Shown piece after piece: positions 15,895 through 24,630 of a DNA stretch of 64,000 nucleotides; within the stretch, counting starts at the first letter, position 1, and each line of letters starts with the position of its first letter. A model generated the notes under the pieces. It was not told the origin of the DNA. It ran no database searches and saw only the letters and a program-made list of their open reading frames with translations. Source of the DNA: Halorubellus salinus (GTDB lineage Archaea > Halobacteriota > Halobacteria > Halobacteriales > Natrialbaceae). The DNA is taken from the NCBI RefSeq assembly GCF_020567525.1, contig NZ_JAJCVI010000003.1:496001-560000 (forward strand), given 5' to 3'. The translations under genes and the position numbers were made by a program.

Positions 15895-18258
15895 TCACTG
15901 GAAGCCCGCGGGCGAGCTGGCGTCGACGGGCTGTTGCTCGTGACGGGTCTCGTAGTGCTCGTAGCGCTCGCGGACGTCCGCTGGCACGCTCGGGTCGACG
16001 TCGGCGAACGCCGCTTCGAAGTCCGCGTGCGAGACGATGGGTCCGGGGCCGGTCTCGGGGTCGACGTCGTCGCCGACGGTCTCGAGGTACGCGCGCGTCG
16101 CTCGCGTCGCCGCTTCCCGGCAGATCGCTTCGATGTCCGCGCCGACGTACCCGTCGGTGCGTCCGACGAACGCGTCCAGGTCGACGTCCGCGGAGAGCGG
16201 CGCGTCCGCGGTCTGCACCTCGAATATCTCGCGTCGCGCGCTCGCGTCCGGCACGGGGACGTGGACCTGGCGTTCGAGGCGCCCGGGGCGCAGGAGCGCG
16301 CCGTCGATGAGCTCCGGGCGGTTCGTGGTCGCGACGACGAGGACGTCCTCCAGTCCGCCGATGCCGTCGAGTTCGGTGAGCAGCTGGCCGACCATGCGCT
16401 CGCCGACGCCGGAGCCGTTGGCCTGGCCGCGCTCGCCCGCGATGGCGTCTATCTCGTCGAACAGGACGACCGCGGGCGCGTTGTCGCGGGCGCGCTGGAA
16501 GACCTCGCGGAGCCGCGACTCGGATTCCCCGACCCACTTCGAGAGCAGTTCCGGGCCCTGGATGGACAGCAGGTTGCACTCGGATTCGGTCGCGACGGCC
16601 TTCGCGAGCATCGTCTTCCCCGTCCCCGGCGGGCCGTAGAGGAGCACGCCGCTCCCGGTATCGAGCCCCGCTTTCTCGAGGACGTTCGGGTACTTCAATG
16701 GCCATTCGACGGCCTCGCGGAGCGTGCGTTTCGCGGCGCCGAGCCCGCCGACGTCGTCCCAGGCGACCGCGGGCACCTCGACGTGCATGTCCCGGAGCGC
16801 GGACGGGTCGGCGTCCTCGAGGGCCGCTTCGAAGTCCGCGCTCGTGACGACGGGTGCTTCGCGTATCGACGCGCTCGCGGTGTCGGTGTGTGCGCGCTGG
16901 AGTGCTCGCATCGCGGCCTCCTGGACGACGCTCGCGAGGTCCGCGCCGACGAACCCGTGCGTGCGGTCAGCGATAGCGTCCACGTCGACGTCGTCAGCGA
17001 GCGGGACGTCGCGCGTGTGGATGCCGAGGACCTCGGCGCGGCCGTCGCGGTCGGGGATGCCGACCTCGACCTCGCGGTCGAAGCGCCCGCCGCGACGCAA
17101 GGCGGGGTCGATGGCGTCGGCGCGGTTCGTCGCGGCGATGACGACGACGCGGTCGGTCTGGTCGAGGCCGTCCATGAGCGTGAGCAGTTGCGCGACGACG
17201 CGCCGTTCGACGTCGCCGGCGGCGTCCGAGCGCTCGGGCGTGATGGCGTCGACCTCGTCGATGAAGATGATCGCGGGCGCGTTCTCCTGGGCTTCCTCGA
17301 AGACCTCGCGGAGGTACTCCTCGCTCTCCCCGTAGTACCGCGACATCACTTCGGCGGCGGGTAGCGACACGAACGTCGCGTCGACCTCGTTCGCGACCGC
17401 TCGCGCGAGCAGCGTCTTCCCCGTCCCCGGCGGGCCGTGGAGGAGGACGCCGGCGGGCGGGTCGACGCCGAGCTCCTCGAAGAGGTCCGGTCGTTCGAAG
17501 GGAAGTTCGACGAGCTCGCGGACGCGACCGAGGGCGTCGTCGAGGCCGCCGACGTCCGCGTACGTCGTCTCGGGTCGACGCACGCTGACGGCGCTCGCGT
17601 CCTGCTGGGACTGTACTTGCGCTTCCCCGCCGTCGCTCCGCGCTTCCCGAGGACTTTCGCCGTCCGCGTTCACGTGCCCGTCGGCGCCGTCGTCGGCAGC
17701 GTCCTCGCCGTCGTCGGCGGGGTCGGTGGACGCAGCGGGACGGTTCGCTTCGCCGGCGTGCGCGTACGCTCGCACCTCCAGGTCGGTCCCTGGCGTGACG
17801 CGTACGACGCCGTCGGGACGGGCGGCGGCGACGGCGACCGGGATCGAGCTCCGGTCGGGTGCGCCCTTGAATCTCGTGGCGACCGTGCAACCGGGGGCGA
17901 GCACGCACCCTTCGAGGTCGGCGAGCAGCGAGTGTTTGAACGACGTGAGGCTCGCGAAGGGCTCCTCGACGCCGACGAGCAGCGCTTCGGCGTCCACGGG
18001 CGTGGTCGCTGCGACGTCGACGACGTCACCGATCTCGACGTTCAGCTGCTCGCGGAGTGTCGCGTCGATGCGGACGATGCCGGCGCCTTCGTCGTCGGGG
18101 TATCCCGGCCAGACGCGCCGGAGGATCGAGTCGTCGCCGTTCGTGAGTTCGACGAACTCACCGCTCAAGAGGTCAAGGTGGGACATCGCGGCGATGTCGA
18201 CCGCCGCGAGGCCGTTTCCGACGTTCTCCTCGCGGAGCGGATGTACGGTAAGTTCCAT
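15895..18258 (-). CDS. CDC48/VAT-type AAA ATPase with two ATPase modules
   Basis: A 787-residue protein: a CDC48-like N-terminal double-psi barrel region (residues about 1-165), a 70-residue Asp/Ala/Gly/Ser-rich linker, and two AAA modules. Module one has GPPGTGKTLLARAVA and IIFIDEVDAI; module two has GPPGTGKTMLAKAVA and VVLFDEIDAI, each followed by arginine-finger regions (NRADAIDPALRRGGR and NRPELIDGALLRPGR). Such hexamers unfold proteins, often handing them to the proteasome. The long acidic insert between N-domain and the first module and the end sequence SSPAGFQ, which lacks the proteasome-docking HbYX tail, set it apart from the standard haloarchaeal VAT. It is one of several paralogues expected per genome. 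Confidence 0.93.
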   Translation of the reverse strand: MELTVHPLREENVGNGLAAVDIAAMSHLDLLSGEFVELTNGDDSILRRVWPGYPDDEGAGIVRIDATLREQLNVEIGDVVDVAATTPVDAEALLVGVEEPFASLTSFKHSLLADLEGCVLAPGCTVATRFKGAPDRSSIPVAVAAARPDGVVRVTPGTDLEVRAYAHAGEANRPAASTDPADDGEDAADDGADGHVNADGESPREARSDGGEAQVQSQQDASAVSVRRPETTYADVGGLDDALGRVRELVELPFERPDLFEELGVDPPAGVLLHGPPGTGKTLLARAVANEVDATFVSLPAAEVMSRYYGESEEYLREVFEEAQENAPAIIFIDEVDAITPERSDAAGDVERRVVAQLLTLMDGLDQTDRVVVIAATNRADAIDPALRRGGRFDREVEVGIPDRDGRAEVLGIHTRDVPLADDVDVDAIADRTHGFVGADLASVVQEAAMRALQRAHTDTASASIREAPVVTSADFEAALEDADPSALRDMHVEVPAVAWDDVGGLGAAKRTLREAVEWPLKYPNVLEKAGLDTGSGVLLYGPPGTGKTMLAKAVATESECNLLSIQGPELLSKWVGESESRLREVFQRARDNAPAVVLFDEIDAIAGERGQANGSGVGERMVGQLLTELDGIGGLEDVLVVATTNRPELIDGALLRPGRLERQVHVPVPDASARREIFEVQTADAPLSADVDLDAFVGRTDGYVGADIEAICREAATRATRAYLETVGDDVDPETGPGPIVSHADFEAAFADVDPSVPADVRERYEHYETRHEQQPVDASSPAGFQ

Positions 18259-18271
18259 GGTGTGTGTGATG

Positions 18272-18288
18272 GCCGGTTCGAGACCGGC
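18272..18288 (-). promoter_or_regulatory. Hairpin in the 5' leader of the CDC48-like gene
   Basis: GCCGGT (18272-18277) and ACCGGC (18283-18288) form a 6-bp stem with a 5-base loop, 13 bases upstream of the ATG at 18256-18258. A TATA-like GTAACTAAC on the minus strand near 18318-18327 would put this hairpin within a 5' untranslated leader. Confidence 0.35.
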
Positions 18289-18432
18289 TCGACGCTAGTA
18301 TTGGACACTCGTTCGTCCGTTAGTTACACTCCGCCTAGCACACCATGGGAGGGAGTAGCGTGGGACTGTTCCGACGGTAGGTTCGGAGAGACGCGGCCGT
18401 ATACGGTCTGTACGGCGACGGACGGCTGGCGG

Positions 18433-19632
18433 TCAGCGGCCGTCGCTGGCGCGAAGTCGGGTTCCGGTGTCGACGGACGCGTACCGGGGAACGACGACGC
18501 CGGGGTCGACGTGGACGTCGTCGCCGAGGGTCGCGCTCTCGCCGACCACGACGCCGAAATCGGGTTCGGGCGTCGACCGCGGTCCGACGGTCGCCTCGGC
18601 GTCGAGCGCGTCGGGGACTTGCGTCGGTCCGACGACGTGCGTTCGCGCGCCGATGTCCGCGTCCGGCCCGACGACGCTGTCGGCGAGCGCGGACATCGAC
18701 CCGATGGTGGCGCCGGACAGGAGGATGCACGACGACACCTCCGTCCCGTGTCCGACGACGACCTTCGGGCCGACGTACGAGTACGGTCGCACGTACGCGT
18801 CCGCTTCGATGCGAGCGCCGGCGGCGACGATCGCGGGACCCTCGACGACGGCGCCGTACGCGACGGACGCGCCCGGTTCGACGCGCACCGGACCGTGGAG
18901 GCGCGCCATCTCGTGGACCGAGCCCTCCACGAGCTGTCCGGGGGACCGTTCGGCCCACTCGTCGAACGCGCGTCGGTTCGCGGCGAGCAGGTCGCCGGGG
19001 GAATCCACGTCGACGTGGTCGTCGACGACGACCGGCCGGAGGTCGTGGCCGGCAGCGGTTCGCTCGACGACAGCGGCGAGGTCGCGTTCCCCGGCGTCGT
19101 TCGTCGGCGGCCGCGTCCACTGCTTCGCTTCGGCGGGCAGCGAGCACGCGCCAGCGTCGACGTAGGCGCCGCTTTCGTCGTCGTCGAGGCGTTCGACCTC
19201 GAGCGGGCCGCCGTCGCCGACGACGACGGGGTCGGTCGCGGGCTCGTCTCGGGCACGGACGCCGACCGTCGGGACGTTCGCGTAGATCGACGCGAGTGCC
19301 GCGTCGTCGTAGAGCGCGTCACCGGGCAGCACCACGAAGTCGCCGTCGAGGTGGTTGCGTGCGACGACGAGCGCGTTCGCGGTCCCCATCGGTCGTGGCT
19401 GGACGGCGTACGTCACGGGGACGCCGTCAACGGCGTCGCCGAGCGCTCGCGCGAACGGCTGATAGTACGGCGGGACGACCACGACCAGGGCCGACGCGCC
19501 CGCGGCGACCGCGCGGCGCGCGACGTGAACGAGGAGGGGGTCGCCGCCGACGGGGACGAGCGGCTTCGGGACGCTCGCGGACAGCGGTTCGAGGCGTTCC
19601 CCGTCGCCTGCGGCGAGCAATACTGTCTGCAT
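18433..19632 (-). CDS. Sugar-1-phosphate nucleotidyltransferase with left-handed beta-helix domain
   Basis: A 399-residue GlmU-like protein. The N-terminal half is a Rossmann-type nucleotidyltransferase with the signature LLAAGDGERLEPLSASVPKP (residues 5-24) and PGDAL as the metal-binding site near residue 100. The C-terminal third holds repeated hexapeptides (GPVRVEPGASVAYGAVVEG, then VGPKVVVGHGTEVSSC) that form a left-handed beta helix, sometimes with acyltransferase activity. It would activate a hexose or N-acetylglucosamine phosphate with UTP or dTTP for glycan synthesis. No glycosylation genes adjoin, so the sugar is unknown. A TATA-like CATAGCAAAG about 28 bases before the ATG suggests a leaderless transcript. 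Confidence 0.88.
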   Translation of the reverse strand: MQTVLLAAGDGERLEPLSASVPKPLVPVGGDPLLVHVARRAVAAGASALVVVVPPYYQPFARALGDAVDGVPVTYAVQPRPMGTANALVVARNHLDGDFVVLPGDALYDDAALASIYANVPTVGVRARDEPATDPVVVGDGGPLEVERLDDDESGAYVDAGACSLPAEAKQWTRPPTNDAGERDLAAVVERTAAGHDLRPVVVDDHVDVDSPGDLLAANRRAFDEWAERSPGQLVEGSVHEMARLHGPVRVEPGASVAYGAVVEGPAIVAAGARIEADAYVRPYSYVGPKVVVGHGTEVSSCILLSGATIGSMSALADSVVGPDADIGARTHVVGPTQVPDALDAEATVGPRSTPEPDFGVVVGESATLGDDVHVDPGVVVPRYASVDTGTRLRASDGR

Positions 19633-19971
19633 GGACGGCTACTCTCGACTACGAGCGCTTTGCTATGCGTCGACTACCCATGCGAACCATTTGCTGTACG
19701 GTGGCCCGTCCGCGCTCGTGGACCCCTCAGCGCACCGGCATCATCGGGTACTGGCGCGACTCTCGTCTCTCGCGGGAGTCACCCCCGTCTGCCCTGCGTC
19801 GAGGACGACGCTACGAACGGGACCTCGACAGGATGATAGTCGATGCGGGCAGCGGGCGGTAGGTTGTGCCTGTCGTCCGGTCGCGCTCGTCAGGACCCCG
19901 CGTCGAGACCCCCTGCAGCGCTCGCTCGAAGCCCCGACGAATTGAACCCGCAGGCGCGCGAAGACCAAGAT
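19633..19971. other. Gene-free stretch between divergent genes
   Basis: About 340 bp between the minus-strand nucleotidyltransferase and the plus-strand 94-residue gene. It contains the likely minus-strand promoter around 19655-19670. Several open frames cross it, but they are Arg-rich, lack credible starts and have wrong codon bias, so I support no gene here. Confidence 0.5.
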
Positions 19972-20256
19972 ATGTCGAGCACCGAAAGCGACACCGTGCG
20001 GACCTGGCTCGTCGAGCGAACGTACTCCGACGACGAGCTGAACCTCGTCATCCTCACGTACGCCACCCCGGACGGCGAGCGCTACTTCCGGAAGGAGCGC
20101 GCGTTGACGTCGTTCACGAACGCGCCAGAGACGCAGGTCTCCGTCGAAGCCGACCCGGTGAACCTCGGTGCGGTCGACGACCCCGAGACCGTCGAGTGGT
20201 ATCGCACGGAGGCGACGCGGATGGCCGCCGAACACGACGTCGACGACGTCCTCTAG
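19972..20256 (+). CDS. Conserved haloarchaeal protein, unknown function
   Basis: A 94-residue acidic soluble protein starting at the ATG at 19972. It appears to be a small alpha/beta protein: two beta strands (TWLVERTYS and LNLVILTYATPDGERYFRKE), a middle with paired strands (TQVSVEADPVNLGAV), and a C-terminal helix (EWYRTEATRMAAEHDVDD). No known motif is visible and I do not recognise a named domain. Downstream lies a hairpin (20306-20320) and then a three-component membrane-protein unit, which starts from its own promoter. Confidence 0.65.
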   Translation: MSSTESDTVRTWLVERTYSDDELNLVILTYATPDGERYFRKERALTSFTNAPETQVSVEADPVNLGAVDDPETVEWYRTEATRMAAEHDVDDVL

Positions 20257-20305
20257 CATCGCGCTGCTGGTCGTGGATACCGTATTGGGTGGACGCGTTC
20301 CCATC

Positions 20306-20320
20306 CGACGCTACGCGTCG
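20306..20320. terminator. Short GC-rich hairpin after the 94-residue gene
   Basis: CGACGC (20306-20311), loop TAC, GCGTCG (20315-20320): a perfect 6-bp stem 50 bp after the stop codon. It could end the transcript before the next promoter (TATA-like GCTTAAGAC near 20348-20356). Confidence 0.3.
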
Positions 20321-20380
20321 CCATCGGGACGCTTCTGAAGGTATCGTGCTTAAGACAGTACAGCACCTATCAATATACAT

Positions 20381-20614
20381 ATGATAGCTGAGATACGCCG
20401 CGCGAACCGCGACACGCGAGCGCAGTACGCGCTCATGATCCTGTTCGGAGGGCTCTGCATCCTCGCAGCGTTCGCCCCACTCGGAGAGACCACCCGCATC
20501 GTGACCGTCGGAACGCTGTTCGGGTTCACCGCCGGCCTCTGGGTCTCGCACCTCCTCCAGGTGCTCCGACGCGCCGTCGACGAGCGCGCGAGCGCCCGCC
20601 AGGTGAGAGCGTGA
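20381..20614 (+). CDS. Small two-helix membrane protein
   Basis: A 77-residue protein with a basic N-terminus (MIAEIRRANRDTR), two hydrophobic helices (about residues 16-34 and 40-60), and a basic C-terminal helix (LLQVLRRAVDERASARQVRA). Its stop overlaps the start of the following gene (GTGATGG), which indicates translational coupling and a joint function. A promoter-like CTTAAGAC about 30 bases ahead of the ATG at 20381 points to a leaderless transcript. Function unknown. Confidence 0.65.
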   Translation: MIAEIRRANRDTRAQYALMILFGGLCILAAFAPLGETTRIVTVGTLFGFTAGLWVSHLLQVLRRAVDERASARQVRA

Positions 20615-21621
20615 TGGCCGTGCACGACGAACCGTCGGTCGACCGCGACGCCGGCACTGACCGCGAAGGCTCGACAGACGAGACCGCTCACCCGGACTCG
20701 TCGACACGGCGCGAGGCGTCCGAGGACGGGTTCCTGGGGAACGTCGAGTTCCTCACCGGCCCGGACCCGAACCTCGGGTCGTTCCTCCTCGTCGTCGGCA
20801 TGGTGAGCATCGTGTTCATCGCGCTATTCCAGTTGACGCTCCCGACGACCGTCGCGTACCTCCTCACCGCCGGCGTCCTGTTCGTCACCGTCATCAGCGC
20901 GCTGTTCGCGTTCCTCCTCGACGCCTTCGGGTACTTCGACACGCCCGAGGAGGCGTCCAAGGACGCACGCCAGCAGCGGAGCCCCGACGCCAAACCGTGG
21001 GTGCCCGCCGCCAGCCCCTCGAAGCCGCTCCCCCCGCTGCTGAACTTCGACGCCGACCTCCGCGCGTACCACGCCATGTTCGACGGCGACCTCCCGGCCG
21101 CGTTCGACCCGTTCCTCGAGGACTACCGGCGCCTGAAGACGAACACGCGGAACCGGCCGAGCATCGCGAGCGACCTCCGCGCCGACCTGAACCCCATCGG
21201 GACGCTGTTCCAACCCGGTACCGAAGGGGACCGGCTCTACGAGGACATCTCCGCGCGGCTCTTCCGGTACATCGACGCGGACCGCGAGCTCGCGACCGTC
21301 GACCGCGTGACCTTCCACGACGACGACGGCGCGGAGACCGGCGTCGCGGCGCTCGCAGGTGGCCTCGGCCGCATCGAACTCGTCGTCGGCAACGAGGGCG
21401 AGGCCGTCGACGCGACCGTCGTCGTCGAGTTCCGGGACGCGACCGGGGCTGTCGTCGCGAGCCGAACGTGCGACGCCGGCTACGTCGCTCCCGGCGCCAG
21501 TCGCACCGTCGACGTGGACGTCTTCGTCCCCACGGAGGCCGTCCGCGCGACCACCCGACTCCAGAGCACCGAGGTGCAGCGACCCGACGCCGGCAGCAGC
21601 CGTCGCATCGTCGAACCCTGA
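20611..21621 (+). CDS. Membrane protein with large soluble domain, unknown function
   Basis: A 336-residue protein coupled to the preceding small membrane protein; either the GTG at 20611 or the ATG at 20614 can start it. After about 50 hydrophilic residues, two membrane helices (about 52-72 and 78-102) are followed by a 230-residue soluble domain. Its last 100 residues resemble an Ig-like or CARDB-type beta sandwich (GRIELVVGNEGEAVDATVVV, then AGYVAPGASRTVDVDVFVP), common in secreted archaeal proteins. The layout suggests a membrane complex with its two-helix partner. I do not recognise the family. Confidence 0.7.
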   Translation: MMAVHDEPSVDRDAGTDREGSTDETAHPDSSTRREASEDGFLGNVEFLTGPDPNLGSFLLVVGMVSIVFIALFQLTLPTTVAYLLTAGVLFVTVISALFAFLLDAFGYFDTPEEASKDARQQRSPDAKPWVPAASPSKPLPPLLNFDADLRAYHAMFDGDLPAAFDPFLEDYRRLKTNTRNRPSIASDLRADLNPIGTLFQPGTEGDRLYEDISARLFRYIDADRELATVDRVTFHDDDGAETGVAALAGGLGRIELVVGNEGEAVDATVVVEFRDATGAVVASRTCDAGYVAPGASRTVDVDVFVPTEAVRATTRLQSTEVQRPDAGSSRRIVEP

Positions 21622-21706
21622 CCGGCGAGCGAACGGACCGTGCTACTGATTCTCGACGCGCGAGATCAACTGTCACGCGGAGCGCCCGCTACGCGGCGGT
21701 TCACCG

Positions 21707-23269
21707 TCACGGAGCCCTCAGATGCGACGCCGTCCTCTCCCACGCGAACTCGTACGCGTCGCCCTCGAACCGGAACGTCGCCGCGGTCGCCTCGTAGCCG
21801 GTGACGCGTTCGGCCCAGCGATCCGTGGTGTCGAGCACGACCCGGTCGGCGTCGTCGACGAACCCGAGCGTGTTCCGGAGGGCGCGGTAGTAGCGACGCA
21901 TCACCTGCTCGGGGACGTACCGGGTGGCCTCGGGCGCGGCGTCGACGCGTTCCAGCGTGGCCGTCACGCGCTCGGTCCCCTCGAAGTCGGCGTCCGGCGG
22001 CTCGGTCCGCACGGTGACGACGTCGCCGTCGACGGTCGCGGTCGCGTCGTCCGTCGGGACGACCGACCGCTGCGGGCCCGCGAGTTCGACGAGCGCCGCG
22101 CCGTCGCCACCGTCCGGCCCGTAGCCCGCGACCACCCCGTACGTTCCGCCGCCGAGCCACCCGACGCTCCCACCCGGCCCGTAGTACTCGATATCCGGCA
22201 GTGCCTCGCCGTGGTACGCGTTCAGCACGTACCGCTTCCCGGTGCCCGGCGCGAGGGCGCGACAGTCCGCGGTGTGGTACAGCGGCGCGACGTGGAACCA
22301 CTCGCCGCCGTCGAGCTTGAACAGGTTCCAGTGCCCGCATTGGGCGGTCTCGCGCGACCGGTTCGCGGCGACGAACCGCACCTGGACCGGGAGCCGCGCC
22401 GCTTCGACGTCCGGCTCCACGACGACGGGCGTCGTCGCGTCCGCCTCGTGGTACCACGTCGGCGCGCTGTCACCGGGCATCGACGGCACCGCTCGACCCT
22501 CGAACTTCGAGGCCGCGATGCGGCCGGGGCGACCGGTCTCCCACGTCGCGAGCCCGAACCCGAACTCGTGCCCGTCGAACTCGTACACCCCGCGTCGCGG
22601 GAACGCCGCCGTCCGGTCCGGATGCCCGACGACGTGGTACTCGCCGAACGCGAACTCGCCGGGCGCCAGTCGCCGCACGCCCAGGCGCCAGTCATCCATC
22701 CGCGTCGCCGTCCATCGGCCGTCGTCGGCGCGCTCGACGGCAGGGGGGTCCCCGAACGCGGGATGGTTGGGCGTCGGCACCAGGAACCGTCGTCGCTCCC
22801 AGTTCGAGCCGAGGTGCTCCCGCGGCCGCCCGACCGCGTGCGGCACGTCGCTCTCGGTGCGGCCGAAGGCAGGAAGCGCCGAGAGGTCGAACGGCTGCTC
22901 GTACTCGCGCTCGTTCACCAACCACACGCGGAGGGTCGCGGGCGACGACGCCGTCCCAGTCCCCGCGAACGAGACGAGGAATCGCCCGCCGTCGTCCGTC
23001 CGCGTCCAGTGGTCCGACAGACACCACGTCTCCGGTGCCACGTCGAGTTCCACGAACGCCTCCAGCGACCCGGGCGGCTCGGGGGCGGCGTCCCCGTCCG
23101 TCGCAGTCGCCTCACTCGGGTCGTCTGTCGTCGTCCCGCTGACGGACGGCTCCCCGTCGGTGAGGGTGCCGTCGGCCGTGGTCGCGTCGGTCGTCGCGTC
23201 GTCGGTCGTGGAGGCACAGCCCGCGACCGTGGTCGTGGCCAGGGCTGCGAGGAGGGCGCGGCGTCTCAC
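21707..23269 (-). CDS. Predicted Tat lipoprotein, unknown function
   Basis: A 520-residue protein when started at the GTG at 23267-23269, which gives a signal peptide RRRALLAALATTTVAGC with twin Arg and the lipobox TVAGC, the standard haloarchaeal Tat lipoprotein form. Starting at the upstream ATG (23332) would bury the signal 21 residues inside, so the GTG is preferred. After the Cys, 50 residues of Thr/Ser/Asp-rich linker lead to a large beta-rich domain with several Trp and His and three further Cys. No enzyme motif is recognised. It probably faces the outside, anchored by a lipid. Confidence 0.75.
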   Translation of the reverse strand: MRRRALLAALATTTVAGCASTTDDATTDATTADGTLTDGEPSVSGTTTDDPSEATATDGDAAPEPPGSLEAFVELDVAPETWCLSDHWTRTDDGGRFLVSFAGTGTASSPATLRVWLVNEREYEQPFDLSALPAFGRTESDVPHAVGRPREHLGSNWERRRFLVPTPNHPAFGDPPAVERADDGRWTATRMDDWRLGVRRLAPGEFAFGEYHVVGHPDRTAAFPRRGVYEFDGHEFGFGLATWETGRPGRIAASKFEGRAVPSMPGDSAPTWYHEADATTPVVVEPDVEAARLPVQVRFVAANRSRETAQCGHWNLFKLDGGEWFHVAPLYHTADCRALAPGTGKRYVLNAYHGEALPDIEYYGPGGSVGWLGGGTYGVVAGYGPDGGDGAALVELAGPQRSVVPTDDATATVDGDVVTVRTEPPDADFEGTERVTATLERVDAAPEATRYVPEQVMRRYYRALRNTLGFVDDADRVVLDTTDRWAERVTGYEATAATFRFEGDAYEFAWERTASHLRAP

Positions 23270-23433
23270 ACGTGCCGCGTCCGCTTGCGCCGACAAGGGC
23301 TTTCTGGAGAGTGCAACGACGATTACAGCCACCGGTATCGACGCGGCTGCCCGCCGGTATGGACGCGGACACCCACCGGTATCGAACCGGAACGCGACTG
23401 CGTCGAGAACGAAGGTGGCGCCTTCGACCGTCG

Positions 23434-23838
23434 TCAGGCCGGGCTCGGGTTCCGCACCGAGGAGACGTACGCCGCGAGGTCCGTCGTCGTGACGATACCC
23501 ATCGGGACGCCGTCGTCGCCGACGACCGGGAGGTGGTGGATGCCGGCCTCGATGAGGCGGTCGGCGACCTGCTCGATGGGTTCCTGCGCGTCCGTCGTCA
23601 GGACGTCCGTGCTCATGTACTCCGAGACGGGCGTCTGGTCCTTGGGCTGACGTTCGGCGACGATCTGCACGAAGTCAGTCGTCGTGAGGATACCCAGGAG
23701 GGCGTCGTCGTCGTCGACGACGAGCACGCTCCCGATGCCCGCCTCGAGCATCATGTTCGCGGCGTCCTCGACGAGCGTGTCGGGGGATACGGTCTTCGGG
23801 TCTGACGTCATCAGTTGCGCGACGAAAACGTCGTCCAT
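23434..23838 (-). CDS. CBS domain pair protein
   Basis: A 134-residue protein starting at the ATG at 23836-23838. It consists of two CBS domains: residues about 5-64 (VAQLMTSDPKTVSPDTLVEDAANMM, ending GILTTTDFVQIV) and about 72-130 (EYMSTDVLTTDAQEPIEQVADRL, ending GIVTTTDLAAYV). CBS pairs bind adenosine ligands such as AMP or ATP and regulate partner proteins; stand-alone versions act in trans. Open sequence further upstream on this strand is antisense to the SRPBCC gene and is not part of it. It is divergent from that gene with about 120 bp between starts. Confidence 0.9.
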   Translation of the reverse strand: MDDVFVAQLMTSDPKTVSPDTLVEDAANMMLEAGIGSVLVVDDDDALLGILTTTDFVQIVAERQPKDQTPVSEYMSTDVLTTDAQEPIEQVADRLIEAGIHHLPVVGDDGVPMGIVTTTDLAAYVSSVRNPSPA

Positions 23839-23958
23839 ACCGACGCGTACACGACACCCGCTGAAAAACCGTGCGGAACCGACCGGCGGTCGAGGGTCGA
23901 CGACGCAGTACGGCGGCCGCGAACGGTGCCCGACCCGTTCTGGTTGCGAGTAAGGTTC

Positions 23959-24534
23959 ATGTCGGCGCCGTCCTTGCCTTCGTTCGTGACTGTCATCGAG
24001 GTGTCCACCACGGTCGACGTGCCGCCCGCGGAGGCGTACGCGTTCGTGCTCGACTTCGAGGGGCACGCGGACTACAGCGAGTTCGTCAGGGACGTCGTCC
24101 GCCGTGGCGACGGGAGCGTCGGCACGCGTTTCGACATCGAGCTGTCGTGGTGGAAGCTCTCCTACACGTTCCCGACGCAGGTGACGGCCATCGACGAACC
24201 GAGCCGCATCGGGTGGCGGACCCCGAACGGCCTGCACGCCCGCGGCGAGTGGGCGTTCGACCCCGTCGAATCCGGGACCGACGGCGGCGCGACGACGACC
24301 GACGACACCGCTGGTGGAGACGCGGTCGCGTCGTCGACGCGCGTGACGCTCCGCGCGGAGTACGACCGCTCGCGGTCGCGACTCCCACGCCTCCCACCGC
24401 TCGTGTCGGTCGACGACGTCCTCTCGCGACTGAAACCGGTGGTGCGTCGGGAGGCCACGAAGGTCTTCGAGCACGCCATCGCGGACCTCGAAGGCGAACG
24501 CCGCCGCGTCACGCTCGACGTGGACGTGTACTGA
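23959..24534 (+). CDS. SRPBCC family (polyketide cyclase/START-like) protein
   Basis: A 191-residue protein started at the ATG at 23959; the GTG at 23986 (giving VTVIEVSTTVDV) is an equally good choice by family alignment. The beginning VIEVSTTVDVPPAEAYAFVLDFEGHADYSEFV is the classic SRPBCC pattern, where a hydrophobic pocket binds a lipid-like ligand. The body GTRFDIELSWWKLSYTF and the closing long helix (RREATKVFEHAIADLEGERR) agree. An insertion of about 25 Thr/Asp/Gly residues sits in the middle. Ligand unknown. It is followed about 100 bp later by mutS on the same strand. Confidence 0.85.
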   Translation: MSAPSLPSFVTVIEVSTTVDVPPAEAYAFVLDFEGHADYSEFVRDVVRRGDGSVGTRFDIELSWWKLSYTFPTQVTAIDEPSRIGWRTPNGLHARGEWAFDPVESGTDGGATTTDDTAGGDAVASSTRVTLRAEYDRSRSRLPRLPPLVSVDDVLSRLKPVVRREATKVFEHAIADLEGERRRVTLDVDVY

Positions 24535-24630
24535 CCGGGCGGCGTCGACGACCCCGTGGATACCGGCCACGGTCGAGGTGCTCGCCGTGGTTCCGTGAGG
24601 TTCTTCCCGCCCGGTACCGGAGTCGCGTGC

